Below are positions 35,851 to 44,874 of a DNA stretch of 64,000 nt, in pieces. The stretch is from an uncultured Acidimicrobiales bacterium (GTDB taxonomy: Bacteria; Actinomycetota; Acidimicrobiia; Acidimicrobiales; SZUA-35). The position numbers were made by a program, and so were the translations under genes. Within the stretch, counting starts at the first letter, position 1; every line of letters begins with the position of its first letter. Under the pieces are notes generated by a model. It did no database searches and had not been told where the DNA came from. It saw only the letters and a program-made list of their open reading frames with translations. The stretch covers positions 25,414 to 89,413 of the forward strand of contig CALJSB010000005.1 of NCBI GenBank assembly GCA_937976305.1. The letters run 5' to 3'.

Positions 35851-36622
35851 CGGATGCAGCCTCGTCGGGTTGGGCCTTGGCGACATAGTCAGCAGCAAAC
35901 GCCGCGAACCGCTCTTGCAACTCAACGGTCACGACGCTTGTTGCCAGCTCGGTCAACTGCCCGACTTCGTCAGTGAGGCTGGCAACCTCGACGGTCGGCA
36001 TACCTCGCTCGGCAAACGGAGCCCAGATGTGCTCATCGAACACGGCTCGGAACCGCTCCGCGATTGCATCTACTGCTTCGCCCAACGCCTCATACTCATC
36101 GAGGATGTCGCTCACCGGCACGCCGAGCCTCGCAACGGCGGGGCCAATCTCGGCGAAGGCCTCATGCTTGATAATCACATCGGACCCGTCGAGGGCGATA
36201 AGCCCGATTGCGGCCGCTCGTTGTATCTCGCTCTGAGACAGACCAATGCCATCGAAGCGTTCGGCGAGTTCCGACAAGGTCAGCCGCAACGGCGCCCGCT
36301 CGAGCGACGGCGCAATCGCGCCAACGCCGAGTAGGTGGTTGAGCGAACGACCGGCATTCCACGAATCGAGCGCTTCCTTGATGGCAGCGAGCGAGAAGCC
36401 GCGATCTTGCAGGTGCGCGATCAGACGAAGGCGGGCGGCATGGTCAACCCCGTAGTAGCCGACCCGTCCACGCTTGGTCGGCGGAGCCAAAAGGCCTTTG
36501 TTTTGGTACATCCGGACGGTTGAAACGGGGATGTCGGCATCACGAGCGACCTCGTCGATGGTCATCTCGACCGGCCCCGCTGATGCTGGCTCGGCCGACG
36601 CTGTCGTCTGGTTCACGCCCAC
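35843..36622 (-). CDS. MerR-family transcriptional regulator
   Basis: GTG at 36622, six bases after GAGG, gives 259 residues; GTG at 36634 and 36616 are alternatives. The MerR helix-turn-helix is MTIDEVARDADIPVSTVRMYQNKGLLAPP with wing GRVGYYGVDHAARLRLIAHLQDRGFSLAAIKEAL. A coiled coil and a long C-terminal helical domain of ~150 residues follow, probably for ligand sensing; no Cys cluster for metals is seen. It is translated with the RdhA-like gene and divergent from yndJ-like, with a palindrome between them. Confidence 0.9.
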   Translation of the reverse strand: MGVNQTTASAEPASAGPVEMTIDEVARDADIPVSTVRMYQNKGLLAPPTKRGRVGYYGVDHAARLRLIAHLQDRGFSLAAIKEALDSWNAGRSLNHLLGVGAIAPSLERAPLRLTLSELAERFDGIGLSQSEIQRAAAIGLIALDGSDVIIKHEAFAEIGPAVARLGVPVSDILDEYEALGEAVDAIAERFRAVFDEHIWAPFAERGMPTVEVASLTDEVGQLTELATSVVTVELQERFAAFAADYVAKAQPDEAASDG

Positions 36623-36640
36623 AGTATGCCTCACGTCACG

Positions 36641-36680
36641 AATGTTTATCTTGCTAATGTTTACTCACATAGTATACATT
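36641..36680. promoter_or_regulatory. Palindromic operator between MerR gene and YndJ-like gene
   Basis: AATGTTTACT (36656-36665), CACAT and AGTATACATT (36671-36680) form a palindrome with 9 of 10 matches per arm. A further half-site AATGTTTATC lies at 36641-36650. TATACATT can serve as -10 for the plus-strand gene, which then starts only ~7 bases later at 36687 (near-leaderless). The AT-rich site stands out in GC-rich DNA and fits binding by the adjacent MerR protein. Confidence 0.65.
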
Positions 36681-36686
36681 ATCGAT

Positions 36687-38198
36687 ATGAAGACGGGAAC
36701 AACGACAACAGCTGCCAGGTGGCGAGTGCTCGCGGCGGTCGGAGCGGCCCTGTGGTTGATCTGGGCCATCGCCGTGCGACCAGAGTGGACCGCTGTGCTG
36801 CTCTTGCTCTCGCCGTTTGTGATCCTGCCCCTCGGCTTACGGCTTGCCTCCGTCGCTGCGTGTGGTCCCGAAGCGCCAATCCTCGAGAAGCTGGCGGCCT
36901 TCGCACCGGCGGTCGCCATCACCGCTGCTCTCAGCTTCATCCCCGATGTTGGCCTGGCCGCGGCAACCATCAGCCTCCCGTGGCTCGTCTTCACTTCGGC
37001 GGTCGCTCTCGTCGGGCTTCGACGTCTGCTCTCACGAGCGTCGCTGCTCGATCCAGGTGTTGCCGTCGACGCCGGTCTGATGTTCTTGGTGGTTGGCGGG
37101 AGCTGGCTCACCATCAGCAGGGCCGGACTCAACCCGCTTGGCTTCAGCGATGCCATCGTGCAGCTCACTGCGGTCCACTTTCACTACGCTGGCTTTGCGT
37201 TGCCGATCGTGACTGGCTTCGTCGCCAAGCAACTCAGTCGGGGCCCAGCCGTGCCGTTGGCCATCATGGCCGGCGTGCCGCTCACAGCGATCGGCATCAC
37301 CGCCGGCGGGGATCTCGAATGGGTCGCCGCCACATTCATGGCGATCGCTGGCCTTGCCACTGCCTTCGCCATGCTGCGTCTCGGGATGCAGAGCCGTGGC
37401 CTCGCCCGGGCCCTCACCCTGCTCGCCGGCGCTTCGCTCACCGGTGGTATGGCGCTGGCACTGGGATGGGCGTGGACCATCAAGTTCGAGACCGACTACC
37501 TCGGCCTCGAAGGCATGGCGGCCACGCACGGTTCGCTCAACGCACTCGGCTTCGGGCTTGTCGGACTCATCGGCCTCAACCTGATCGCCAGGGTCGACGA
37601 GAAGCCCGACACAAGCGTGGCCCTCTTCACCGGTCGACCGAGCGAGCATCACTTGATCGACTTGGCTCGACGAGCTGCGACCCACGAAACGACCAATGAA
37701 CCCGGCCTACTCAACCGCCCCGTCCCAGACGGATTCCGGCACAAGGTGTGGCACACACCGGTCGAGCACGACGACTTCGAACGAGCGAAACGAGCCATCC
37801 AGCAGTGGGCTGGCCACCATGCCGCCGGCATTGTCCGTTGGCCCGAACGCCCACCGATCACCGTGGGCGAAACGCTTGCCATCGCCATTCCGGTGGGGCC
37901 GCTGTCGGTCTCGGCCACCAGCCGAATCGTCGATGTCGTCGACGAGCCCAACCGCTACGGCTTCACCTACTCGACCCTTCCCCATCACCCCGCTGACGGC
38001 GAAGAGAGCTTCATCGTCGAGCGCCACGACGATGGGACGCTCGACATCACCGTCACTGCGGTCTGGAAGCCGGCAACCCTTGCCAACAAGGTGTGCCCAC
38101 CGCTCAGCGACTATCTCCAGGGTCGAGCCATCGGCATGTACCTCGATGGCATCGCCGGCGGCGGGCTCAGCCACGACGAGGCGATGGCAGCATCGTGA
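36687..38198 (+). CDS. YndJ-like membrane domain fused to DUF1990
   Basis: The ATG at 36687 gives 503 residues; the frame extends upstream over the MerR gene and is not used. Residues 1-310 are a YndJ-type membrane domain with about nine helices, including LTAVHFHYAGFALPIVTGF and MAATHGSLNALGFGLVGL, both with conserved-looking His. Residues ~325-503 are a DUF1990 domain (FERAKRAIQQWAGHHAAG ... GFTYSTLPHHPADGEESFIVE). The fusion implies both parts act together at the membrane. It is divergent from the MerR/RdhA-like pair and overlaps the DUF2071 gene. Confidence 0.82.
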   Translation: MKTGTTTTAARWRVLAAVGAALWLIWAIAVRPEWTAVLLLLSPFVILPLGLRLASVAACGPEAPILEKLAAFAPAVAITAALSFIPDVGLAAATISLPWLVFTSAVALVGLRRLLSRASLLDPGVAVDAGLMFLVVGGSWLTISRAGLNPLGFSDAIVQLTAVHFHYAGFALPIVTGFVAKQLSRGPAVPLAIMAGVPLTAIGITAGGDLEWVAATFMAIAGLATAFAMLRLGMQSRGLARALTLLAGASLTGGMALALGWAWTIKFETDYLGLEGMAATHGSLNALGFGLVGLIGLNLIARVDEKPDTSVALFTGRPSEHHLIDLARRAATHETTNEPGLLNRPVPDGFRHKVWHTPVEHDDFERAKRAIQQWAGHHAAGIVRWPERPPITVGETLAIAIPVGPLSVSATSRIVDVVDEPNRYGFTYSTLPHHPADGEESFIVERHDDGTLDITVTAVWKPATLANKVCPPLSDYLQGRAIGMYLDGIAGGGLSHDEAMAAS

Positions 38199-38914
38199 GG
38201 AGTCCGATCCTCACCGGCATCACCGGAGTGATCGAGCGGCGGATCTTGGTGAACTACCGAGTCGACCCGACAGCGATCCGATCTGTTCTCCCAGCCCCGT
38301 TCGAACCCCAATGCGTCGACGGATACGCCATCGCCGGCATCTGCCTGATCGAACTTCGAGTTCGCCCATCGTGGGCCCCCGCCTTCGTCGGAGTTCGCTC
38401 ACGGAACGGAGCTCACCGGGTGGCGGTCACGCTTCCAGACGGCTCACCCGCCGTGTATGTGCCCCGTCGCGACACCGATGCCCGGCTCAACGTCGCCGTG
38501 GGCGGTCGGCTGTTTCCGGGAGTCCAAAACCACGCGATGTTCGAGGTCGACGATCGCGGCCACCACATCACGATGGCGCTCGCCAGCGACGACGGCTCGA
38601 CACACCTCAACGTCCACGCCGCCGCGGCTGATCGGCTTCCTGCTGACTCCGTCTTCGACGATGTCGCTCACGCATCGGACTTCTTCGAGTCCGGCAGCCT
38701 TGGTTACTCCGACACCGCACGGGCCGACTGTTACGACGGGCTCGAACTCGAGACCGACAACTGGTCGGTCACTCCGCTCCACGTACTGGAAGCCACCTCC
38801 TCGTTCTTCAACGACAAGGACAACTTCCCACCGGGCTCGGTCGAGCTCGACAACGCTCTGCTGATGCGCAACATCCATCACACCTGGCGGGCCCGAGAAG
38901 CTCTCACTGTCTGA
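38195..38914 (+). CDS. DUF2071 (YqjF-like) protein
   Basis: GTG at 38195 overlaps the previous stop (GTGA); 239 residues. The family hallmarks are VNYRVDPTAIRSVLPAPFEPQCVDG at the start and GICLIELRVRPSW. Members are acetoacetate-decarboxylase-fold proteins of unknown function. The coupled YndJ-DUF1990 gene suggests a joint role, perhaps with the MerR-controlled Fe-S protein across the promoter. Confidence 0.8.
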   Translation: MRSPILTGITGVIERRILVNYRVDPTAIRSVLPAPFEPQCVDGYAIAGICLIELRVRPSWAPAFVGVRSRNGAHRVAVTLPDGSPAVYVPRRDTDARLNVAVGGRLFPGVQNHAMFEVDDRGHHITMALASDDGSTHLNVHAAAADRLPADSVFDDVAHASDFFESGSLGYSDTARADCYDGLELETDNWSVTPLHVLEATSSFFNDKDNFPPGSVELDNALLMRNIHHTWRAREALTV

Positions 38915-38982
38915 CGCTTCACCACACGGTTCCACGAGCAACAAATGTCAGTCGGGGGCAAGTGGCGGCCTACGGTGACGCC

Positions 38983-40419
38983 ATGACGGCGTCGCCCACG
39001 CCCGCTTCGGCGGCCGCACAGCCGACGCCGATCCCCTCCCGATCGTGGTGGACGCTTGGCATCACGGCGATCGCTGGCTTCATGGTGAGCCTCGAGATCA
39101 CCGTGATTTCCCTCGCGTTCAGCGACATTCAAGACTCGTTCGGCGACACGTCGAGAGCCACGCTCTCGTGGATCTTCACTGCCTACAACATCGGCATCGC
39201 GGCGCTGCTGCTGCTCGCCGGCTGGGCCGCCGACCGCTACGGGCGCAAGCGGGTGTTCCTGATTGGACTCGCTGTCTTCAGCCTCGGCTCACTTCTGTCT
39301 GGACTCAGCATCGACGCCCCCACGCTGATCGGGGCCCGGGTCATCCAATCGATTGGCGGCGCCATGCAGTTCCCGGCGGGCCTCGCATTGCTCCTGCCGG
39401 CGTTCCCACCGGAAAAGCGGGGCATGGCCGTCGGCATCTGGGGAGCGACGGGCGCACTTGCAGCCGCACTCGGGCCACCGATTGGAGCGTTCTTGATCAG
39501 CGCGTTCGGGTGGCGATCGGTCTTCCTCGTGAATATTCCCGTCGCGATTTTGGCCATCGTCCTGGGCTCGATTCACCTCGAAGAGTCACGAGCCGACGAT
39601 CTCCCCGATCGGGTCGACGCCCTGAGCGTGCCCCTCGCATCGATCGGGGTTGGTCTCCTCGTACTTGCCATTGCGCAAACCGAGCAGTGGGGCATCGTGA
39701 GCGCCTACACGCTGATCACCATTGCGGTGGCCGCAGCGCTGCTCGCTGTCTTCGCCTACCGATCACGACGGCACGACGCACCGTTGTTTCATCTCGACTT
39801 GCTGGCGATCCGCTCGTTCTCAGTGAGCCTCGTCGGCACCGTGTGCTTCTGCGCCGCCTTCTTCGGGTGGTTCGTCGTGCTCCCGAGCTTCATCCAAGAT
39901 TTCTGGGGACTCTCGATCGTGAAAACCGGCTTGGTCTTGATCCCGGGCCCGGCGCTGGCCGCCGTCGTCTCCCCGCTCATGGGTCGGGTGGCTGACGCCC
40001 GCGGCGTACGGATGGTCCTCGTGCTCGGTGGCGTGTCTGGGGCCATCGGCATGACCATCCACCTGCTCGTCACCACCGTCGAACCCAATCTGTTCTTCGG
40101 CATGATCGTGCCAGGACTCTTTGTCGGCATTGCGGCCGGTTGCAGCTTTGCCATGTTGGTCGCGGCAACGATGCGCGACATCTCGCCTCAGCGCTTCGGC
40201 ATGGCGGGCGCCGGGCGCACCACCATCTTCCAGCTTGCCATCGCCCTCGGCATTGCGGTGGCAGCTGCCATCATTGGCGACCCCACAGATGCCGACGCCG
40301 CGCTGTCGGTCTATCGCATCAACTGGGCCGTGGCGCTCGCCTTCTTCCTCGGCCAGGCAGCGATCTTCTTGCTGGCCTATCCGCCAACCCCATCGACCGA
40401 CGAGCGGCAGCAACCCTAG
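38983..40419 (+). CDS. MFS drug/solute exporter (DHA2-like)
   Basis: The ATG at 38983 gives 478 residues with about 14 hydrophobic segments. The motif A loop DRYGRKRVFLIGLAVFSLGSLLSG and the motif C-like stretch GATGALAAALGPPIGAFLISAFGWR (EmrB/QacA-type antiporter) are clear. It is expected to export hydrophobic or cationic compounds by proton antiport. It is transcribed alone; its stop shares CTAG with the convergent sulfatase gene. Confidence 0.92.
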   Translation: MTASPTPASAAAQPTPIPSRSWWTLGITAIAGFMVSLEITVISLAFSDIQDSFGDTSRATLSWIFTAYNIGIAALLLLAGWAADRYGRKRVFLIGLAVFSLGSLLSGLSIDAPTLIGARVIQSIGGAMQFPAGLALLLPAFPPEKRGMAVGIWGATGALAAALGPPIGAFLISAFGWRSVFLVNIPVAILAIVLGSIHLEESRADDLPDRVDALSVPLASIGVGLLVLAIAQTEQWGIVSAYTLITIAVAAALLAVFAYRSRRHDAPLFHLDLLAIRSFSVSLVGTVCFCAAFFGWFVVLPSFIQDFWGLSIVKTGLVLIPGPALAAVVSPLMGRVADARGVRMVLVLGGVSGAIGMTIHLLVTTVEPNLFFGMIVPGLFVGIAAGCSFAMLVAATMRDISPQRFGMAGAGRTTIFQLAIALGIAVAAAIIGDPTDADAALSVYRINWAVALAFFLGQAAIFLLAYPPTPSTDERQQP

Positions 40420-41960
40420 GGGTAGCGCAGGCGAGGGCCGGCTTCGGCCCAGTCTTGGTGGTTGCGCACGTAGTGATTTGCCACGTCGTTCGTTGGATGG
40501 TGATCCCACGAGACCGCTGGTGCCGAGGTGGTCATTGGCTGCCCTGACATCGCCTCGTAGAGCACACGACGAGCCCGCTGCGACTCGAGCACACACTGTC
40601 GGATCGCATCGGAATCCCATCGATGACCGACCTCGTCGGCGAAGGCCGCAGCTCGGTCCGCATGCTCTGGGTCGGTAGCGAGATTCGTCCGCTCCAAGGG
40701 GTCGGCCTCGATGTCAAACAGCAGCGGTGGGTCGGTGTCGCAGTGGATGTACTTGTAGCGGCCACGCCGAATCATGAACATCGGGTGCGACGTCATCTCG
40801 GCGGTGTACTCACCAGTGGTCTCATCAACCTCATCGGTTCCACCCGATGCTGCCTCCCACAAGCTGCGGCCTGCGATGTCGGCACCGAGGTCGGGCCAAG
40901 CGGATCCTCCGTTGGAGGTGACCCCTTCGGTGGCAATGTCCAGCAGCGTTGGCAGCAGGTCGAGGTGCGAGCACACGTTTGGCACCGTCGTGGTTGCGAC
41001 ACCAGGCCCAGCCATCACAAGGGGTACCCGCGCCGATCGTTCGTGGAACGACATCTTGAACCACACGCCACGGTCACCGAGCATGTCGCCGTGGTCGCTC
41101 GTTGCGATGACCACCGTGTTGTCCAGTTGACCGAGCTCGTCGAGCGTCGCCACCAGCTCGCCCAACCAGTGATCGAAGTAGCTCGTGTTTGCGTAGTAGC
41201 CGTGCCGGGCAAGTCGGGCTTGGTCTTCGGTGAACCCAACGGTGTCGGCCTGAATACCGTGGCGGATCCGGTTGGTGTGTGGATCGGCAGACGCCAGGTC
41301 ATAGGGGTCCGGCAAGTCAATGGCATCGTGGTCGTACCGATCCCACCACTCGGGCCGGGCGACGTACGGGTCGTGCGGGTGGATGAACGATGCGCAGAGA
41401 AAGAAGGGTCGATCGTCGGTGTCGCGGGCCATGTCGAGAAGTTTCCGACGCGAGGTGTGGCCGACCTCTTCGTCGTAGTCGATCTGATAGGTCGTCACCG
41501 CGTGGCCTGCGTCTTGGAGCACCTCCATGTTGTGGTACCACTTGTCGATCCGCTCGTCGGCCTGGTCCCAGTTGGGCGTCCAAGCGAAGTCGGCCGGGTA
41601 GATGTCGGTCGTGAGCCGCTCCTCGAACCCGTGGCGCTGGTCAGGCCCAACGAAGTGCATCTTGCCGGACAGCACCGTTCGATAGCCGCAACGCGAGAGG
41701 TGATGGGCCAGCGTCGGGGTCGACGCAGCAAACTCGGCGGCGTTGTCCCACGCTCCGATAGCCGACACGGGCTGGCCGGCGAGCATGGTGAATCGAGCCG
41801 GCGCACAAAGCGGTGAGTGGCAGTACGCAGCATCGAATTTGGCGCCTCGCTCGGCGAGAGCGTCAAGGTGCGGGGTCTGTACGACGGCGTGGCCGTAGGT
41901 GCCCGTGAAGTGCGGCGCAAGCTGGTCGGCCATCACGAGGACGATGTTCGGTTTCGCCAT
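40416..41960 (-). CDS. Sulfatase, choline-sulfatase-like
   Basis: The ATG at 41960 reads MAKPNIVLVMADQLAPHFTG; 514 residues (upstream frame extension overlaps the ferritin-like gene). Metal ligands are MADQ and ATSDHGDMLGD. The formylglycine motif is CAPAR in HSPLCAPARFTMLAG (Cys type), so a formylglycine-generating enzyme would be needed and is not in the window. Size and the C-terminal region (Trp/Tyr/Arg-rich end) resemble BetC choline sulfatases. It releases sulfate and an alcohol such as choline. No choline oxidation or transport genes are adjacent. Confidence 0.88.
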   Translation of the reverse strand: MAKPNIVLVMADQLAPHFTGTYGHAVVQTPHLDALAERGAKFDAAYCHSPLCAPARFTMLAGQPVSAIGAWDNAAEFAASTPTLAHHLSRCGYRTVLSGKMHFVGPDQRHGFEERLTTDIYPADFAWTPNWDQADERIDKWYHNMEVLQDAGHAVTTYQIDYDEEVGHTSRRKLLDMARDTDDRPFFLCASFIHPHDPYVARPEWWDRYDHDAIDLPDPYDLASADPHTNRIRHGIQADTVGFTEDQARLARHGYYANTSYFDHWLGELVATLDELGQLDNTVVIATSDHGDMLGDRGVWFKMSFHERSARVPLVMAGPGVATTTVPNVCSHLDLLPTLLDIATEGVTSNGGSAWPDLGADIAGRSLWEAASGGTDEVDETTGEYTAEMTSHPMFMIRRGRYKYIHCDTDPPLLFDIEADPLERTNLATDPEHADRAAAFADEVGHRWDSDAIRQCVLESQRARRVLYEAMSGQPMTTSAPAVSWDHHPTNDVANHYVRNHQDWAEAGPRLRYP

Positions 41961-42018
41961 AGGGCGAACCGTGCCCGCGCCCCGAGCCAGTGTCAAGACG
42001 AAGCCCGACAGACGAGAA

Positions 42019-42519
42019 CTACTTCTTCTCTGCCTGCTTCTTGGCCCGTTTCTTTGCTGCTGCCTTTTTGGCTTTCTTGTCGACCGCAAGCAGCCGTTCG
42101 TACTCAGCTGCAAGCAGACGACCGGTATCGCGCTCCTCAGCGATGTAGCGGCCGAGCAGGCCGCCGGTGATCGGGTCGATGTTCTTATCGGCAAACATGT
42201 TGTCGAACACATCGGCCTTGCCAGACACCTTGCCGAACTTCAGGGCCCGGAACTTCTGCAGGTCGGTCTTGTTCGAACCGGCAATCTTCACGGCCGGATT
42301 CTCCCCGGCTGACGCCGGTCGGCGGACCTCATACCCCAGCTCGAGCATGCGCTTGGCGAAAGCAACCCCATGCTCCCCCTCTCGCATCGCAACGAACCGC
42401 AGCGTCTGCGCGAGCTTCTTGTCCTTTGTCGAGTCTGCCCATGTCGTGAAGATGGGCTCTGCGGCGGTTTCAGCCACCGAGATTGCATTCAGAAGACCGA
42501 GATACGTGGGCTTTGCCAT
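42019..42519 (-). CDS. Ferritin-like (rubrerythrin-type) protein with Lys/Ala tail
   Basis: The 166-residue protein starts at ATG 42519. Helical EEx-H-type pieces are visible: SVAETAAEPIFTTWAD, RFVAMREGEHGVAFAKRMLELG and RYIAEERDTGRLLAAEYERL. These supply Glu and His ligands for a di-iron site, although spacing to the classic four-helix pattern is loose. The last ~25 residues are a Lys/Ala repeat (KKAKKAAAKKRAKKQAEKK) that could bind DNA, as in Dps-like or actinobacterial histone-like tails. It lies upstream of the sulfatase on the same strand. Confidence 0.7.
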   Translation of the reverse strand: MAKPTYLGLLNAISVAETAAEPIFTTWADSTKDKKLAQTLRFVAMREGEHGVAFAKRMLELGYEVRRPASAGENPAVKIAGSNKTDLQKFRALKFGKVSGKADVFDNMFADKNIDPITGGLLGRYIAEERDTGRLLAAEYERLLAVDKKAKKAAAKKRAKKQAEKK

Positions 42520-42570
42520 GGTTCAGTCTGACTCAGGTGGTGCTGTTGCCACGAATGGAACCAATCGGCG

Positions 42571-43590
42571 TCAGCCCGTGACGTCCAGCGCAGCGGTCAG
42601 CGTCTTGTGATCTGAACCAGCGCCGTCGCCGACCTCATACCTGCGAGTCTCGAACTCGGGTGACGTCAGCACGTGGTCGATCGGGAGACCGAGCGGCAGG
42701 TTGTGGAAGCTCCAGGTTGGCTGCCAACCGACAAGCCGGTGGGGGTCCTGCCAGTTGAGGTCTTTCAGAAAGTCTCGGTAGAGCGGCGAGGTAGGGGCAA
42801 GGTTGAAATCGCCAATGAGGACCGCCGGGCCGGCGTAAGACTCGACCAGCACTCGTGTCATCTCCAGCTGGCGCTCACGGAGATCAACCTTCACCGGATC
42901 GGTTCGGGAGGCAGGCAGGTGCAGCGCCACCACCAACACCTCTTCGCCCTCGATCGATGCCATCGCTGCGATCATCGGCCGAAACGCAGGTGTTGCACTT
43001 TGAGCAACGGTGACTTCGGTGAGCGGGTGCCGACTCAAGACAACAAGGCCTCCGCCCACGTGCGTGGTGTGGTCATCCCAGGGCTCGGCCAACATGTGTG
43101 GGTACGGACCATCGAGGCGCTGTGTCACCTCGATCAGGTGGCGCGATGTGACTTCAGACAGCACCACGATGTCCGCATCCTCGTCATTGACCCTGGCCGC
43201 AATAGCGTCATAGTCGAGGTTGGTTGCGAGCACGTTGTACTGCATCACGGTGAGTGCAGCGCTGCCATCACCGGCTGCTGGGTCCACACCATCGGCAAGC
43301 GCGTAGCCAGCCAAATCGACGATGCTGATGCTGGCCAAGACCAGCGCGAGCGAAACCAACCGGCTTCGCACCGCAATGAGTCCGACGGAAAGGGCGAGAG
43401 CGCTGATGAGCAGCTGCACTCTGAGGTTCGTCACCATCTCGACCAGCGGGTGCGAGCTCATGACTCTTGTCAGCAGCTCGATGCCGGCAAGGCTGAGCAC
43501 ACCCATGCGCGCGCCCAGACCAAAGGTGCTGCGAAGTGACTGACCGCCCCTCGCCACAACAGGAGGAATGATGGCGAGGAAGCGGCCCAT
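42571..43590 (-). CDS. Endonuclease/exonuclease/phosphatase-family membrane protein
   Basis: The 339-residue protein starts at ATG 43590. Two or three N-terminal membrane helices (LISALALSVGLIAV, LVSLALVLASISIVDLAGYALA) are followed by an extracytoplasmic EEP domain: MQYNVLATN, VVLSEVTSRHL, VALHLPASR, VLIGDFNLAPTSP and DHVLTS, and a final SDHKTL. These residues form the Mg-binding site of the DNase I/phosphodiesterase fold. The substrate could be nucleic acid, sphingomyelin-like lipid or phosphate ester. Confidence 0.88.
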   Translation of the reverse strand: MGRFLAIIPPVVARGGQSLRSTFGLGARMGVLSLAGIELLTRVMSSHPLVEMVTNLRVQLLISALALSVGLIAVRSRLVSLALVLASISIVDLAGYALADGVDPAAGDGSAALTVMQYNVLATNLDYDAIAARVNDEDADIVVLSEVTSRHLIEVTQRLDGPYPHMLAEPWDDHTTHVGGGLVVLSRHPLTEVTVAQSATPAFRPMIAAMASIEGEEVLVVALHLPASRTDPVKVDLRERQLEMTRVLVESYAGPAVLIGDFNLAPTSPLYRDFLKDLNWQDPHRLVGWQPTWSFHNLPLGLPIDHVLTSPEFETRRYEVGDGAGSDHKTLTAALDVTG

Positions 43591-43686
43591 GAGGCGAACC
43601 TAGAACGGGCTCGGTGTGGGACTTGTGCAGATGCGAGGGAGATCTCTCGCAATCTGTTGGTGATCGGCTACGACTCGGTTGATTGC

Positions 43687-44874
43687 CTACTCGGCGAGAC
43701 GCTCAATGTCAGCGTCGGCCCACCCGAGCTCAGCCAAGACTTCAGCGGTGTGTTGACCAACTCGTGGAGCGTGCCGTTGCACGGCCCACGGTCGTGACTC
43801 GAACTTCACCGGGTCACGAACAACTCGATAGGCACCCTCGGTGGGATGCTCGTCGACTTCGACCAAACCGACCGCTTCGTAGTGGGGATCGTCCTCGATC
43901 TGATCGAGATCAACCACGGGGATGCACGGGATCGAATGGGTCTCGCACACATCCATCCACTCCGCCGTCGTCTTTGTCGCCGCGAACGTGTCGACCAGAC
44001 CGTAGAGCTCATCGACGTGATCGATCCGGCCGTTGACGGTGGTGAAGCGAGGATCACTCGCCAGCTCGGGCTCGCCCACGACGTTGAAGAAGTCGACGTA
44101 GTTGGCGTCGGTGTAGGGCATGAGGCAGATCCAGCCGTCCGCCGACTGTCGGGGCCGGCGGTTCTTCGTCCGCAGCCGCTGGTAGCTGAAGGGCTCTTCC
44201 TTCGGTTCGAAGGTGTGGCCATTCAAGTGCTCGACGAGATTGAACGTTGCGAGCGACTCCGCCATCGGAACTTCGATGTGGTCGCCCTCCCCCGTCGTGG
44301 CCTTTCGATACAGCGCAGCGTTGATGGCGTACACAATGTGAAGTGCCGTGATCTTGTCGGCCACGATCGACGGCATGAACGCTGGCGTGCCGCTGTCGTC
44401 CTGCCAGGCAAACATTGAAGCGAGCCCCGACGCGGCCTGAATCACATCGTCGTAGGCCGCTCGACCCCCATAGGGACCGTCGGTGCCAAAGCCGACCGCC
44501 GAGCAGTAGATCAGATCGGGCTTCAACGCTCGCAAGTCGTCAGGCCCCAGCCCGAGACGGGCCAGTGCTGCGGGTCGCATGTTTGAGACGAACACGTCGC
44601 CACTCGCCACCAGATCGAGCAGGGCCTTCTTGCCAAGCTCGGTCTTGAGATCGAGCTGCACGCTTCGCTTCTGTCGGTTGAGGTTGAGCGTGAAGCCACT
44701 CATGCCCGGCGATCGCTTTGGTTCGAACTCACGCATGAAGTCGGGCACGGGGCCCTCGACCTTGATGACGTCCGCTCCCAAGTCACCCAGGATGCGGGCC
44801 GCCATCGGACCCATCACCACACTCGTGAGATCAATGATCCGCACGCCCGTGAGCGGGCCCGTTGCTTCCGTCAC
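43687..44874 (-). CDS. Class III (CaiB/BaiF) CoA transferase, Glu-type active site
   Basis: GTG at 44874 overlaps the monooxygenase stop (GTGA), giving 395 residues. Family features include GVRIIDLTSVVMGPMAARILGDLGADVIKVEGP, NLNRQKRSVQLDLK and the NMRPAALARLGLG helix. The usual catalytic Asp region (M.DA) reads EVPMAESLATFNLVEHL, with Glu in its place, as in a recognisable subgroup. It should move CoA between acyl groups, probably activating an acid made by the coupled monooxygenase pathway. Confidence 0.88.
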   Translation of the reverse strand: MTEATGPLTGVRIIDLTSVVMGPMAARILGDLGADVIKVEGPVPDFMREFEPKRSPGMSGFTLNLNRQKRSVQLDLKTELGKKALLDLVASGDVFVSNMRPAALARLGLGPDDLRALKPDLIYCSAVGFGTDGPYGGRAAYDDVIQAASGLASMFAWQDDSGTPAFMPSIVADKITALHIVYAINAALYRKATTGEGDHIEVPMAESLATFNLVEHLNGHTFEPKEEPFSYQRLRTKNRRPRQSADGWICLMPYTDANYVDFFNVVGEPELASDPRFTTVNGRIDHVDELYGLVDTFAATKTTAEWMDVCETHSIPCIPVVDLDQIEDDPHYEAVGLVEVDEHPTEGAYRVVRDPVKFESRPWAVQRHAPRVGQHTAEVLAELGWADADIERLAE

